Positions 26,161 through 37,081 of a stretch of DNA of 64,000 nt are shown one piece after another. The position numbers were made by a program, and so were the translations under genes. The notes beneath the pieces were generated by a model. It made no database searches, was not told where the DNA came from, and worked only from the letters and a program-made list of their open reading frames with translations. Numbering within the stretch: the first letter of the stretch is position 1; each line of letters starts with the position of its first letter. Origin of the DNA: Liolophura sinensis (lineage: Eukaryota; Mollusca; Polyplacophora; Chitonida; Chitonidae); the NCBI RefSeq assembly GCF_032854445.1, contig NC_088296.1, forward strand, positions 7,726,966 through 7,790,965, written 5' to 3'.

Positions 26161-29100
26161 CTGCAACAAAGAGATATATGCTAACAAAACTACTCTACAT
26201 TCGGGTTTGGCCGGTTTCCTTCTAGCATAATGTCAACTAACGTTGTATTAGTGAATGGATGCCTCCGTGGCTCAGTCGGTTAGCTCGCTAGCTAGGTGAG
26301 AAGCCTCTCACCAATTCGGTCGCTGTGAGTTCAGGTCCAGCTCATGCTGGCTTCCTCTCCAGCCGTAAGTGGTCTGTCTGCCCGCAACCTGCGAATGATC
26401 GTGGGTTTCCCTGGGCTCTGCCAAGTTTCTCCCCAGCATAATGCTGGCCGCCGTCGTATAAGTGAAATATTCTTGAGTATGGCGTAAAACACCAATCAAA
26501 TAAATATATAAATAAATAAATACGTATTAGTGAAATATTCTGGATTATAGTATGGATTACAAATAAAATTTAAAAAAAAAACACCCATCAAATCGAGGCA
26601 TAAACAGGGAATCTGTCTTTTCTGCACCCAGTAAATACCTCCTCATTACGGTGTCTGCAATCCACATAACTCTAATCAAATCCATGTAACATCGGATACT
26701 CATAATTATTAGCTTACCGGTAGATAACAGTAACAACAATAACAAGGATGAAAATGAACAGAATAGCTCCCCCAATTCCTGCCGCCATCGGTCCGACTGG
26801 TACCTGCGTACCTGGAAACACACATGAGAACACGGCAGCGTGATTGATGGATTAATTGCAGTTTAAAGCCACAATCAAGAAGTCTCCACTGATAAGACGG
26901 GTTAATCCTGGGCAAGAGGCTAATCCACAGCTGACTAACTATGTTTGTAGAGGACAAACGAGGCTGGAAACAACATACACCGCTTTTCACTTCACTGATG
27001 TTTTATGCCGTACTCAAGAATATTTCACTTATATGACGGCAGCCAGCATTATAGTGGGTGAAAACCGGACATAGCCCTGGGGAAACCCACGACCATTCGC
27101 AGGTTGCTGCAGACCTTTACCGCTTTTCAATGTAGACGTAAATAACACTTAGATTTGTTGTTATATACAAAAAAAAGAAAAAAAAAACGATTTGGGAACT
27201 GTTCAATTTGCACTGTTTTTTTTTTCTGCTTCAGGTTCTGGTTCCTGATTCTTCCTTGTAGACATAATATTCCTCTTTTTAACAAAAATTGTCGCGTACT
27301 TTTTCCAAGCCATGAATGCCAGGATTTACAATATGCGAGGTCTTTCTATTCCAGTTTAAATTCCGTATATAAACGTAGCATGAATTGCTCACATACATTT
27401 CGTGAGCATTTTATTTGTGCATTGCCACTGGCAACTGCTAGGAGCGACACGAAAATAACTGAAAAACAAAAGAAAATAATGACGAGTGTTCAGACACGAA
27501 CAAATATCCAGTTTACATGTTCTATTTTCTTAGTCTGTCAGTCTTCTATTTTTAGCCTATAGTGGTATAGTCGTTCCTTTCAGCAGTATCTGTTCGGCAT
27601 GCAATTGTAACCTTTAGTTCATGAGCTCGTAAGTGTGATGAATGATAACTGTATTCCACCATCAATATTGACCTATTACAGAAAACTCCATTCCTGAAAC
27701 AAATGCATGGTGTTTATAAGCGAACATAATCTTTAAGTTATCAAACCGCTGGTTTCTACCACCGATTATACTTACCGCCATTGTGTCATTAAAACATTGC
27801 TCAATGTGACAACAGAAAAGTAAAATAAGTGAATAAATACGTTTGTCAACCAGCTGAACATCTCTTCAACTAATCAGACAAGAAAGATCAATATAATATC
27901 AGCGGACAGCTAAAGGCATAATACTCCACCAGGTTTCTCCCACTACCTGTTTCTGGGAGCGAGACTGTAAATGGAGCAAAAAATGACTTACACCCATTTC
28001 TGATAGTTGGTGCTGATTCTGCAGTAAAACTGAGATTTATAACGGATATCGAAATTAAAGGGAAAAGTAAGACATTTCAGTGAAGAACTAATTTCCTTTT
28101 CGATGATAATCCTGCGGGCAAGGGAATTTCATAGTCAGTGTTAACACAATCACTGGACAGCTATTTTCGTTACAGCCCGCCCATTTTAAACCATGCTCTG
28201 TACCGAGACATACCCACGTGCCCAGCCTTACGGCTAAACACAACATAATGCCTGCTGTAATGGTTGAATTGTTTACTTTTGGGGCACAGCGGGATTTGAA
28301 GTCCGAACTCCACATACAATATTCATCACTCCACCAAGCTAAAGAGAAATACATACTACATGTTTCTAGAATAAAAGTGAGCAATAGAAATCGTTTCCCG
28401 GTATAAATGTGCGAATCAAAACTATACCTTTAATTTCAGAACTGTTTAGAGTCTGCTAAACTGCGTTTACGTTTCTTCTATAGTCAGCTCAGCTTATCGC
28501 CCAAACCTGCTGGCTTTCTCTTCGGTTGTACATGGAAAGGGTCTGTCAGCAGTTTTCCTCGGGATCAGCCCAGTTTCCTGCGTGGAATATTCTTGAAGAA
28601 AACGTAAAACCCCAATCAAATCAGTCAACAAATAAAACATGTCGTCCAAACCCGTGAATAAATGTCGTCAAATTGATAGCAGAAAACTAAACTGATATTT
28701 TTTTCCAGTCAGATGAACAGTCCTTCTTTCAGTCGGATCATAAAAGAATAATGTTAATTAATACACAGATAAAGGCACAATACTTCACTGGGTTTAGTCC
28801 AGTACCTGTTTCTAAAAGGGAGACGGTCGATGTGGCCAATGGTTTACTTGTGTTTTCAGTATCAGGTGTTGAATCTTCAGTAAAACTGGGTTTCGTGACG
28901 GGTGTTGGATCTGAAGGGAAAGAATACGGTAGCAAAGAGCACTTAAAATGATTATACGCCAGCAAGACAGCACACATTCTTATTATTTTTAGATTTCTCG
29001 AAAGAACGTGTGTGGTTCCGTGCATTATTAGTGAATTTGTCATGAATATTATTTTTATTGAAGTAACAGTTTAGGTATCAGTTACACCGTTATCAAATCT

Positions 29101-32100
29101 ATTACTGTATTCTCTCTGCAACAGAGACGTACAGAGATTGTGTGTCTGTAACATGCACGCGCCGTTAGTGGTATTTACCTCCGGCCTCTGACCAGCTTTT
29201 TCCTCTGCTCAATACAGATTTCAGCGACCAGCCTTTCACATAACTATATATATACTCAGTGCAATTTTTACGTACAGTCTTTGGTATAACTTACAATAAA
29301 ACTGTATATGCTCAGTGCAGTTTTTAGCCATAAGCCTTTAGTATAACTTGCAATACAACTATATATGCTCAGTGGAGTTTTCAGCCACCAGCCTTTGGCA
29401 TAACTTACAATACAGCTATATATGCTCTGTGCAGTTTTCAGCGGATAGCCTTTGGTGTAACTTACAATACAGCTATATATGCTCTGTGCAGTTTTCAGCG
29501 GATAGCCTTTGGTGTAACTTACAATACAGCTATATATGCTCTGTGCAGTTTTCAGCGGATAGCCTTTGGTGTAACTTACAATACTACTATATGTGCTCAG
29601 TGTAGTTTTTAGCGACTAGCCTTTGGTATAACTTACTATACAACTGTACATATTCAGCGCAGTTCTCAGCGATCAAGCTTTAGTATAACTTACAATACAG
29701 CATTATATGCTCAGTGCAGTTTTCAGCGACCAGCCTTTAGTATAACTTACAATACACCTATTTATTTTGGCTCAGTGCAGTTTTATCCAACAATAGAACT
29801 ACACTTCTGTGCATGTATATGTCTGTGGCTACAGTTTACATACATCGGCTTGATTTTTTATTGTAAAACCCGTCAGCTTTGTAAAACCGTCACCGGACAA
29901 CTTCCGAACACGTCAATACAGCTGTATGCATGTAGCTGACTGCGACTGGGACATCTTTTGGAATGCTTGCATTGTTACCAAGTTAGGTGTGGAAGCCGTC
30001 CAGATTAGCGTCGAAACAGAATGGACACCGATTGACTGACTTAATCGTTACCAACGTTTCACATTTCCGACACATACACACATCGAAAATCGAAACTGGT
30101 CATGGACAATACAGACGAAATACAATATCCACAAAAAATACAATTGCCTTGCAAACATGTCAGTTACTTACGCAGACAGACAATCACAACTACGGCCAGA
30201 GAGGAAGCCGTCAAAAACTGTATTTGAACTCACAGCGATTGCATTGGTGAAAAACTCCTGGGTCATTGCGGCGCGCTAACCACTTTGGCGACGTAGGCTC
30301 GCCAAAGGAATTCACGTTGGATTTATCCAACATGACCCAGTTGGAATAATGTTTCTTTAAAGAAATATTCTACATCAATGCATTTGATATATTTCGGGAA
30401 TTTGTATATATTGTGGGAACAACATGGTAAGGATATTAAGCAGCTGACGAAGCTCGTGTGGTCGTTTACTGGAGACCAATTATCTACCACCAGAATGGCA
30501 TGCAGGTCAGTACGTCACACGATGAGAAATTTGGTCAGTACCTCGCCAAACGTCGTTGGTTTTCGTCCCGGACGTCAAGTCTCCTCCTCTCATAAAACTA
30601 AGTGGCATTGTATAAATTGTAAGTTCTAGAGTATTTCGATAAATATCAATCAGACAATTAAGTAAACAAATAAGTAAAGGAATATTTCAATTTTAGTTAT
30701 AAAGGGAACAGATAAAGTGATCTGTGGACAGACGAAAACATGGTGAACTTGCACTTTTGTCTATCATAAAACTTTGGACAATGTATTATGAAACTGGTAT
30801 GTCTTAAAACAAGCCGAATTCATTTGAATGCCCTTTTGAATATCCATATTGTATCTTTAATTTTTATTCATTTATCTTTCTAACTGTAAAATGTAAAATA
30901 CAAGTGAATTCTAAACAAAGGCTGTAAGGGACAGTTTTAAAACAGGGAAGCTTTAACATATTATGAAACACAAAGCCAAGGATGAAACTGGTAACGTGTT
31001 CGGCCAAAAATGACAGTATTATTATTACCATAATATCCTACAAGCAGAAGCAATAAAATTCCCACTGGAAGACGTTAGAGTCATACGCTGGAGACATCAC
31101 TTTCTGTCTTCTCAGTCTTCTCACTGTGACCCAAGTAACGTTGGGGTTGTTCAAGATTTTTGCAGAAAATTTGCTCCTGGTGTCAGTCATATAAGAGTGA
31201 GCGTAGACAGCAGTGCATGTGCTGTGGGGAGTATGGCGTGTCAGCAGTGCAATGCGGTTGCGTTATGACACGCTAGAAGACACAATTTGGTTCATGGTAC
31301 AGGAAGTTGTAACACCGGTTACTCTCATAGCTGTGTTCATCATGATTTCCTTTTGTTTCTCCTGCCTTGTTGCTCAAATAAAAACGAAGTGTGTCCCTGG
31401 GATAGTACTTAGCGCGCTGGATTAGCGGCTATTACCCTAGGGCTGTGAAATAAACCAGGAAGCTCTCACCAATGCGGTCGCTGTGAGTTCAAATCCAGCT
31501 GATGTCTCCAGTCGCAGAAAGGCCTTCCAGCAAATCCGTGGATGGTCGTGGATATGCCTCCGGCTCTGCTCGGTATCAAATAATTAAATGACACGAAAAC
31601 GCGCTGAGATGTCAGTGCAGCTTACTTCCTGGATCAGAGATCTAAGGGATTTTCATACAGGCTACAAGTGTAGGCGTTATTTACTCACCTGGATGTTGGT
31701 TACATAAAACCATAGATAGTGTCATGAAACGGCAGTGTTTCGAAATGCTTATTAGACATTCAAGCCATTTATACTTGAACCACTGTTGTGTCTGTTCGGA
31801 TTGTGGCTACATGTATTCTCACTGAAATTTTGGAAAGTTTAAAAAAAAAAAAACAAAAACAACAAAAAAAAAAAACAACAACGGCTAATGAGACTGTATG
31901 AAGCTTCAATAGGCCTATGTTTTAATTAAGAACAAGAAGTTGTACCCCTTAATGACTGGAAACTTTTGATTACGTGTTAGATTTTGTGGAACACGAAAAC
32001 CGGAGGTGTCAGTAAAGAATTTCTCCTTAACAAATGAAGACTATTGCAATTAAGGGGACATAAGTAGTAGGGGACGTGCCTGGTGAGAAATCCAGCTGAG

Positions 32101-34980
32101 AAACTGTACACTGACCCTATGTACGTCCCTCAGCACCTGCGTCGGGCGGAGGGATGGGGGGGGGGGGGTATGCATTTGGGAGAGGATGTAATTGGGAGAG
32201 GATGTACCTGGGAGAGCAATATGTTAAGTTAACGATATGTCTGGGAGGGTGTGTTTTGGAAGGGGACTTATCCAGGAGAGAGTGTATTTTGTAGAAAATC
32301 TACGTGGCAAAGGATGCATTAGGGAGGCAATATATCTATGTGGAGACATATGTGAATGGCGTACGTCTGATTTTCCCTCAGCTCATTGATCTTAGATCAT
32401 TGATCATAAGCTGTGGTTTCAAATCACATAACTGGCAAAGGATGTGGTTCACCACAAGCAATATTGCTCCCTCAAAAGTATACTATACCGACGTTGTATG
32501 TCAATGGCAAAGTGCGGCCTCTTATATGAGCCATACAATCCTACCTTTCTCACAGAAACGTCCTGTTCCATGAACATCAACGTATCCTTCATGACACCGA
32601 CACGTGTAGTTGCCCACTGTGTTAATGCACGTGGAGTGGTTACCACAGATACCAGGGTTGTCTGAGCATTCGTCAGCGTCTGAAGTATAGACATAACAAG
32701 GTGATAACTGCATAATGCATTTGGAATTGTTACTGTATCTTCAGTTTCACTCTTCCAAAAAGCATCTTATAGAGACTTTGTTCCGAAGTGTTCCCGTTAC
32801 TGCCTATAGATATATATGTATGCTGTGTTTGCTATTTTTCAGTTGAGCAAGCCACAAAAATTGTAAAATGTAGCTTTAGACTGTATGTTTAGTAACTTTT
32901 TTAACACCGACAGCTTACTTCGTTGTTTTGTTTTTTTCTTTCAATCTTCTAAATACACATAGAGCTTGCCAATAAATCTCCGTTCCCCAAATAAAACATT
33001 TCAGACTTAATTATTATGTTTAGCATCGGCTTTATTCTAACATACCATGTTTTGGATTAAAGTTTAAAACGGTTAGCCCTTTGAAATCATCCTTTTGAAT
33101 AATTAGTTTAAAATATCAGTTAAAAGGCATTTTATGACGAAAAAGGCATTTCTTTGAATAAAACTGTCAAACTCACCAATGCATTGACCAAAACGGGTTT
33201 TGTTGAATCCGAGGGAACATTGGCACAAAGCTTGTTCACGACTGTTCTTCCTCATACAAGTGGTGTTACCAGGGCATTGAAAGTCACTACCAGTACATTG
33301 CTCTGTTATGTAAAAGTTGGTTGATAGGTAATCTTTCTAATAGTTCACACATGCTGTATGGCATGATAAACAGTTCGAATCTGTCTGAAAGCTGATTATT
33401 TTGCACAGAATATAAAGAAATCCATAAGAAAAAAAGGATAAAATATGGTTATAAGTGGAATATATTGGGTTTCCAGCCACAAAAGCCTGAAAACATGGAC
33501 TATAACACAGTGTAACCTTTCCGTTTGTATATAATTAAGACGTGGAGTATAAGGCATTTTTCATTCTTTGGTGACGTCACATCCTGCTACAAGAATACAT
33601 TTTCTCTACCTTCCTTGAGATAGCAGATTGATATTACTCTAAGACCGTTTGACAAGCGTCTCCGTCGTATAAGTAAAACATTCTTGACTTAGGCATAAGA
33701 AAGAAATCTAATCAATTTTAAAAGGAGACAAGACCACTTCCGGTTTACCTGATGTAACGTACAGTGGTTTTTGTATTTGACATATTACAATCATATTTAT
33801 TCCCCTCATCAAAGAGACAGTTTGAAAACAGTTTTGTCCTGTTCAAACATCTTCATTTCTACCTTAGCCTATTTTCTCGCATTTTCATCGGCAAATAAAA
33901 ACCAGTTTGGCATACATGCGATATTTCTTTGTAACATATCTCCTCGGAGCAGCCTTTACCAAAAAAGTATTGTCTACTATAACAGGTTGTGGTTCTGGAC
34001 AAAACTGCAAATAATTTCTGATTTAATGAGTCAATCATATATGGTCGCAAGCAATCAGCACCAGCTAAATTTGCTCCAACCAGATTGATTAAACTCTTAC
34101 ACGTGTATTACCTAATCCAACATGATCGCCAAGCGGAGAGATCTACATTACACTTTTCTGGTCAGCTGCCATATTTTATACATACATATCTACAATATAC
34201 ATCTGCGTCTGGAGTTTCTAACTTCAGCAAGGGGTGGGGTGGGGGGTGGGGGTGGTGGTGGTGGTGGGGGGGGGGGGGGGGCAACAATTGGTTAGCGCGC
34301 TAGCGCAGCGTAAAGACCCAGGAGTCTGTTACCAATGCGGTCGTTGTGAGATCAAGTCCAGCTCATGCTGGCTTCCTCTCCGGCCGTATGTGGGAAGGTC
34401 TGCCAGCATCCCTGCGTAGGTTTTCTCCATGGCTTTGCCCGGTTTTCACCCACCATAATGCTGGCCGCCGTCGTATAAGTGAAATATTCTTGAGTACGGC
34501 GTAAAACACTAAATAAATAAATAAATAAATAAAATAAATCTAACCTCAGCCGTATACATTCTGGGAAAAGAGAATAACCAATTACAAAGACCATTATAAA
34601 TACAGCATGGATCAGAAAATCTTCAGAAACCCTAGGGGAGAAACTCGTGAATCGCCTTTTACGTATTTACACAGGAAGAAAAAGCATATGCTTATTGATC
34701 AACATTTCTGTTTGCGTTGTTTAATTTACTTCATCGTTGAACAAAATCAATACTTGCAAGAATTAGCAAACGCCAAGAACAGGTAAAACTGAATGCGCTG
34801 CATTATGATCAAAGCGTTCTTACTTGCTACATACTTGCTACTTACTTTCGCACCACTGTATTTGTGTTGGAAAAGTTGGGTTTGTTTTCGACTCGTACAA
34901 TGCCCGGCAAACACAAGTCCCGTTGCAAGACGCCTCATGTCCACAAATCAATGGCCCACACTTAACAGGGAGATTTCCAT
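25893..34980 (-). CDS. EGF-like receptor paralogue with stalk and YEEI tail (gene 2, 5' end missing)
   Basis: Minus-strand gene assembled from exons 34846-34980, 33177-33302, 32545-32679, 28806-28910, 26718-26811 and 25893-26160. One uncertain stalk exon lies at 27947-28018. All extracellular junctions are phase 1, and the transmembrane-to-tail junction is phase 2, exactly as in gene 1. The order is EGF-like, EGF-like, calcium-binding EGF, Thr/Ser/Pro stalk, transmembrane helix and an 88-residue tail containing YEEIDLP. It therefore differs from gene 1 by an added cbEGF and stalk and a shorter tail. I found no signal-peptide exon between 34980 and 37082, so the 5' end is unknown. An AATAAA-type signal (plus-strand tttatt) sits near 25660-25672, about 225 bases past the stop. 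The ligand is unknown. Confidence 0.72.
26256..26523 (+). mobile_element. tRNA-derived SINE, full length, with target-site duplication
   Basis: Complete head (gcctccgtggctcagtcgg), B-box-like gtgagttcaggtcc, conserved core and tail. Flanked by an 11-base perfect direct repeat GTATTAGTGAA at 26245-26255 and 26524-26534. It lies in the gene 2 intron between the tail and transmembrane exons. Confidence 0.92.
26718..26811 (-). CDS. Gene 2 transmembrane exon
   Basis: The exon begins in phase 1 and ends in phase 2 (CG|GTAAGC), as in gene 1. It encodes TQVPVGPMAAGIGGA and then an isoleucine/valine/phenylalanine-rich run ending VIYR, a single-pass membrane helix. The following exon adds RRSKRC, giving the positive stop-transfer flank. 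Confidence 0.75.
26994..27118 (-). mobile_element. tRNA-derived SINE middle fragment, reverse
   Basis: It contains gatgttttatgccgtactca, ggcagccagcattatagtgg and cccacgaccattcgcaggtt, with both ends missing. Confidence 0.8.
27947..28054 (-). pseudogene. Degenerate duplicate of the stalk exon, acceptor mutated
   Basis: This segment aligns with the stalk exon at 28806-28910: both share the AGTTTTACTG core, the TVSL[LP]ET ending and the ACAG|GTA donor. Where the good copy has ...cttcag before the exon, this copy has ...ctttaa, so the ancestral acceptor is lost. The frame stays open throughout. An internal AG (exon 27947-28018, 24 codons) would still give a phase 1-1 exon. It is therefore either a dead exon or a shortened one rescued by a new acceptor. 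RNA evidence would decide. Confidence 0.5.
28489..28637 (+). mobile_element. tRNA-derived SINE 3' half, diverged
   Basis: It has ctggctttctcttcgg, gggtctgtcagcag, a deleted middle and ggaatattcttgaag to ccccaatcaaat. Confidence 0.65.
28806..28910 (-). CDS. Gene 2 Thr/Ser/Pro-rich stalk exon
   Basis: Thirty-five codons, phase 1 to 1, with acceptor ttcccttcag and donor GTACTG. The peptide (PTPVTKPSFTEDSTPDTE, then NTSKPLATSTVSLLET) is dominated by Thr, Ser and Pro. That is typical of an O-glycosylated stalk holding extracellular domains away from the membrane. A diverged second copy lies at 27947-28054. Confidence 0.62.
29215..29775. repeat. 57-bp minisatellite, about 9 copies
   Basis: The unit contains aacttacaatacagctatat, a gctctgtgcagttttcagcg stretch and atagcctttggt. 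Three central copies (about 29400-29575) are virtually identical and the flanking ones decayed. It lies in the intron of gene 2 between the cbEGF and stalk exons. The 19-codon open period on the plus strand is a consequence of the unit length. Confidence 0.85.
30190..30297 (-). mobile_element. SINE head fragment, reverse
   Basis: tatttgaactcacagcgatt, ctcctgggtcattgcg and gcgcgctaaccac are the complement of the SINE tRNA-like head. Confidence 0.7.
30298..32150. other. Gene 2 intron, no further exon found
   Basis: Contains a SINE (31408) and A-rich runs (31842-31875). No phase-1 exon with cysteine spacing was seen on the minus strand. Confidence 0.45.
31408..31590 (+). mobile_element. SINE 5' half with internal deletion
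   Basis: It opens tagcgcgctggattagcggc, keeps the perfect ccaatgcggtcgctgtgagt block and ggatggtcgtgg, then breaks down. Confidence 0.75.
32150..32345. repeat. Decayed approximately 22-bp G-rich tandem repeat with poly-G start
   Basis: A G run (about 32157-32168) is followed by variants of gggagaggatgtaattg, tctgggagggtgtg, caggagagagtgtattttg and ggcaaaggatgcatt. Spacing is about 20-25 bases. It ends next to the 3' flank of the cbEGF exon of gene 2. Confidence 0.5.
32545..32679 (-). CDS. Gene 2 calcium-binding EGF exon
   Basis: Forty-five codons, phase 1 to 1, with acceptor atacttcag and donor G|GTAGGA. It reads DADECSDNPGICGNHSTC, INTVGNYTCRCHEGY, and FCEK at the end. The D-x-D-E-C start, the N/S hydroxylation-type position and the N-x-Y-x-C-x-C-x-x-G-Y core are the signature of calcium-binding EGF domains, which stiffen extracellular rods. 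NHS and NYT are glycosylation sequons. This is the clearest single domain in gene 2. Confidence 0.85.
33177..33302 (-). CDS. Gene 2 EGF-like exon B
   Basis: Forty-two codons, phase 1 to 1, with acceptor cataacag and donor GTGAGT. Cysteines: QCTGSDFQCPGNTTC, then ALCQCSLGFNKTRFGQCI. The spacing is that of a textbook six-cysteine EGF-like domain with the CxCxxGF core. One N-glycosylation sequon (NTT) is visible. It was found by reading splice sites because the reading frame is too short to stand out as an ORF. Confidence 0.75.
33653..33720 (+). mobile_element. SINE 3' end fragment
   Basis: ctccgtcgtataagtaaaac, attcttgact and an A-rich end match the last 60 bases of the SINE. Confidence 0.6.
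34228..34282. repeat. Poly-G / GGT tract
   Basis: Runs of 3-16 guanines separated by single T residues, with many possible G-quadruplex registers. It replaces the head of the SINE that follows at 34282. Confidence 0.85.
34282..34539 (+). mobile_element. tRNA-derived SINE with poly-G in place of its first bases
   Basis: The SINE is intact from ttggttagcgcgctagcg onward to the (aaat)n tail. The first 15 or so head bases are missing and a G tract abuts the break. Confidence 0.88.
34846..34980 (-). CDS. Gene 2 EGF-like exon A
   Basis: Forty-five codons, phase 1 to 1, with acceptor cgtctag and donor A|GTAAGT. Cysteine pattern: KCGPLICGHEASC, NGTCVCRA, and a final QWCE. Six cysteines fit an EGF-like fold. 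The CGH-x-x-SC step matches gene 1 exon 2. It is the most upstream exon I can support for this gene. Confidence 0.66.
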
Positions 34981-35896
34981 CTAGACGAACATTACACAAA
35001 CATAGCTTATATACATTTGGAACGACAATAACGGCTTATTTTTAAACAAGCTGCAAACAACATCAAAAGCGGGAAAAACTACAAATTCCACTTATAAGAA
35101 ACGACATGACAAATTAGCATTGCCGTCACCAATTTTTATGTGATTTATGTGAACTGATATTGAGCCCAATCGTAAATTCTTACACACAAATATTTGAATT
35201 TCCTCGACACCTTGCGTCAAGTTAGACAAACAGTGTTGATCGATAGCATTTTATATTGGCAGCAATAACTAAAATCCCACAAAGACGTATTTCGAGTGGC
35301 ATGTTTCTTATTTACATCAAACAGAGTAGGTTTTCTTTTAAATGTTCAGATTCGGCATTGAACACGGATTTTGAGATGGTATTTGTTTTCTTTGACACGT
35401 TGACAATCTTGGCAACAGTTTTATTTGTGTTAGGTACATACAAACATGAATGAAGTGGCTTCTCGCCTTCGTTTCTAGGCGCCGTTTACATATGCCTGGA
35501 AATGTATAAGAACCCAGTAGCATGCGCAGATCGACGGTTTATATCACTTTCTTTAGAGCTTTGACTGTAGATTTTACAGCCCAGTGCAGTAGCATTTTTG
35601 TCCACATATGGTATTATTATTGTGTGTGTGGAATGGGCGGTGGCACAGTTGTTTCGGTGCTTCTCGGGTGCTTTCTCGGACACGTACAAAGTGCAGGATC
35701 AATTCTGACTATCCCCATATTAACTGCATTAATCAGAAAAACGTTTTTCACTGAAATATTCACGTGTGAAATTCCCTGAGCTGTTAAGGCTTTGCCTTGG
35801 CAAACGTTTGTCATCATATGTAAAAAAAAAAACAACAACATTATAATCAGATCGTTACGCCGGTTGTCATAGTACGGTAAATTAATATATTTCACC

Positions 35897-35911
35897 CCCC
35901 CCCCCCCCCCT
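35897..35911. repeat. Poly-C tract
   Basis: About 15 cytosines, 37 bases upstream of a 43-base element that recurs at 42439. Poly-C also flanks the second copy, at about 42599-42616. Confidence 0.85.
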
Positions 35912-35947
35912 ACCCTGCCAAAAAAGGAAAAAAAAACGGAATCATGT

Positions 35948-35990
35948 AAATATAGTGCTATACATGAATTGATAAGGTTCCTGCATGGTA
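35948..35990 (+). repeat. 43-bp element, copy 1
   Basis: A 43-base string beginning aaatatagtgctatacatga and ending cctgcatggta is repeated exactly at 42439-42481. Poly-C lies 37 bases before it. Confidence 0.85.
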
Positions 35991-36039
35991 TATGGGTAGC
36001 ACTTTGAGAAAGGGTTTAACTTGAGTACAAAAGTTAAGA

Positions 36040-36186
36040 ATAGTTTATTTATTCAACGGCAACCAGCATTATGGTGAGAGGAAACCGGGCAGAGGAGGGA
36101 ACCCATGACCATCCGCAGGTTGCTGCAAGACCTTCCCGCTTACGGCGGGAGAGGAGCCAGCATGAGCTGGACTTGAACTCACAGCA
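36040..36186 (-). mobile_element. SINE middle fragment, reverse
   Basis: ccagcattatggtgagagg, accatccgcaggttgctgca and gagctggacttgaactcaca are all present. The tail is reduced to tttatttatt. Confidence 0.8.
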
Positions 36187-36476
36187 GATGTCAGTCACAG
36201 ATACACACAGGCAGTTTCACTTCTTGTGGTACATTCTTTCTTGCTGTAGGGCAGAGTCCCCGTCTTACCAAATCAGGTCCTTTCGTCAGATGGGGACGGA
36301 GATGTTCCATACAGTGCAACGTATTGGTACATGTAACAAATTCATTTCTTAATTAAAAATAACATTTCCCACGAAATGTGACAGTGACTATACCAGGCTA
36401 AACACATACACCTCATATACGCAGAACATACACTATTTCTGTCTCTTTTTAGTAACTGGATACAAAAGCACAGGGG

Positions 36477-36750
36477 TGCCTCCGTGGCTTAGTTGATTAG
36501 CGCGCTATGAACCAGAAATCTCTCGCCAATGCGGTCCCTTTGAGTTTAAGTCCAGCTCATGATGACTTCATCTCCGGTCGTACGTGGGAAGGTCTTCTAG
36601 CAACCTACGGAGAGGATGGTGGCGAGTTTGAGCCTAATAGTGGCGAGTTTGAGCCTGGTTTCCTCCCATCACAATGCTGGCGGCCGTCGTATAAGTGAAA
36701 TATTCTTGAGTACTGCTTAAAACACCAATCAAATAAATAAATAAAGAAAA
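36477..36750 (+). mobile_element. tRNA-derived SINE with internal 17-bp duplication
   Basis: Full-length copy from gcctccgtggcttagttg to (aaat)n. In place of the usual gtcgtgggtttcc core it has two copies of gtggcgagtttgagcct separated by aata. Confidence 0.85.
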
Positions 36751-37081
36751 AACCCACAAGTACCTGCTTCAAAAAATGCTGCGAAAACACATAAAACAAG
36801 TAACTCTCTCCAGCGTCCTGGCACGGCATGGGGCACCATTGTTCGTCATGAGAGGAGAGACGCTGATGGGAATGATTTACATGTAAGTGTGGAGGCGTCT
36901 ACCCATCAACGCTAAATCTGAACACCGCATACAGAGGCTGTGTGTAATGACACATGGTCAAAGCTCTCTGACACATACATACAGCCAGCCCTTAACTTTC
37001 GTTTCGGAGAAAACTAGGAGCTGTACTGCGACAAGTACAACAGGAAACCGGGTAATGTGTGACGACCAGATTAGTTGAAAA

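Larger units (their letters stand above)
34981..37081. other. Upstream of gene 2, signal exon not identified
   Basis: The first exon of gene 2 should be here. I found no ATG-led hydrophobic frame with a phase-1 donor. Contains SINEs, poly-C and the 43-bp element. Confidence 0.45.

Noticed and set aside
29348-29605. 85-residue ORF of 19-residue repeats
   Set aside because: It coincides with the 57-bp minisatellite. The matching 19-residue period with the gene 4 repeat exon is coincidence, because the sequences are unrelated.
35617-35895. Candidate signal-peptide exon for gene 2
   Set aside because: The hydrophobic run is mostly poly-T coding for Phe, and there is no phase-1 donor at a suitable place.
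36776-36850. Another candidate first exon for gene 2 (MPCQDAGESYLFYVF frame)
   Set aside because: Its donor would leave phase 0, incompatible with the phase-1 EGF exon.
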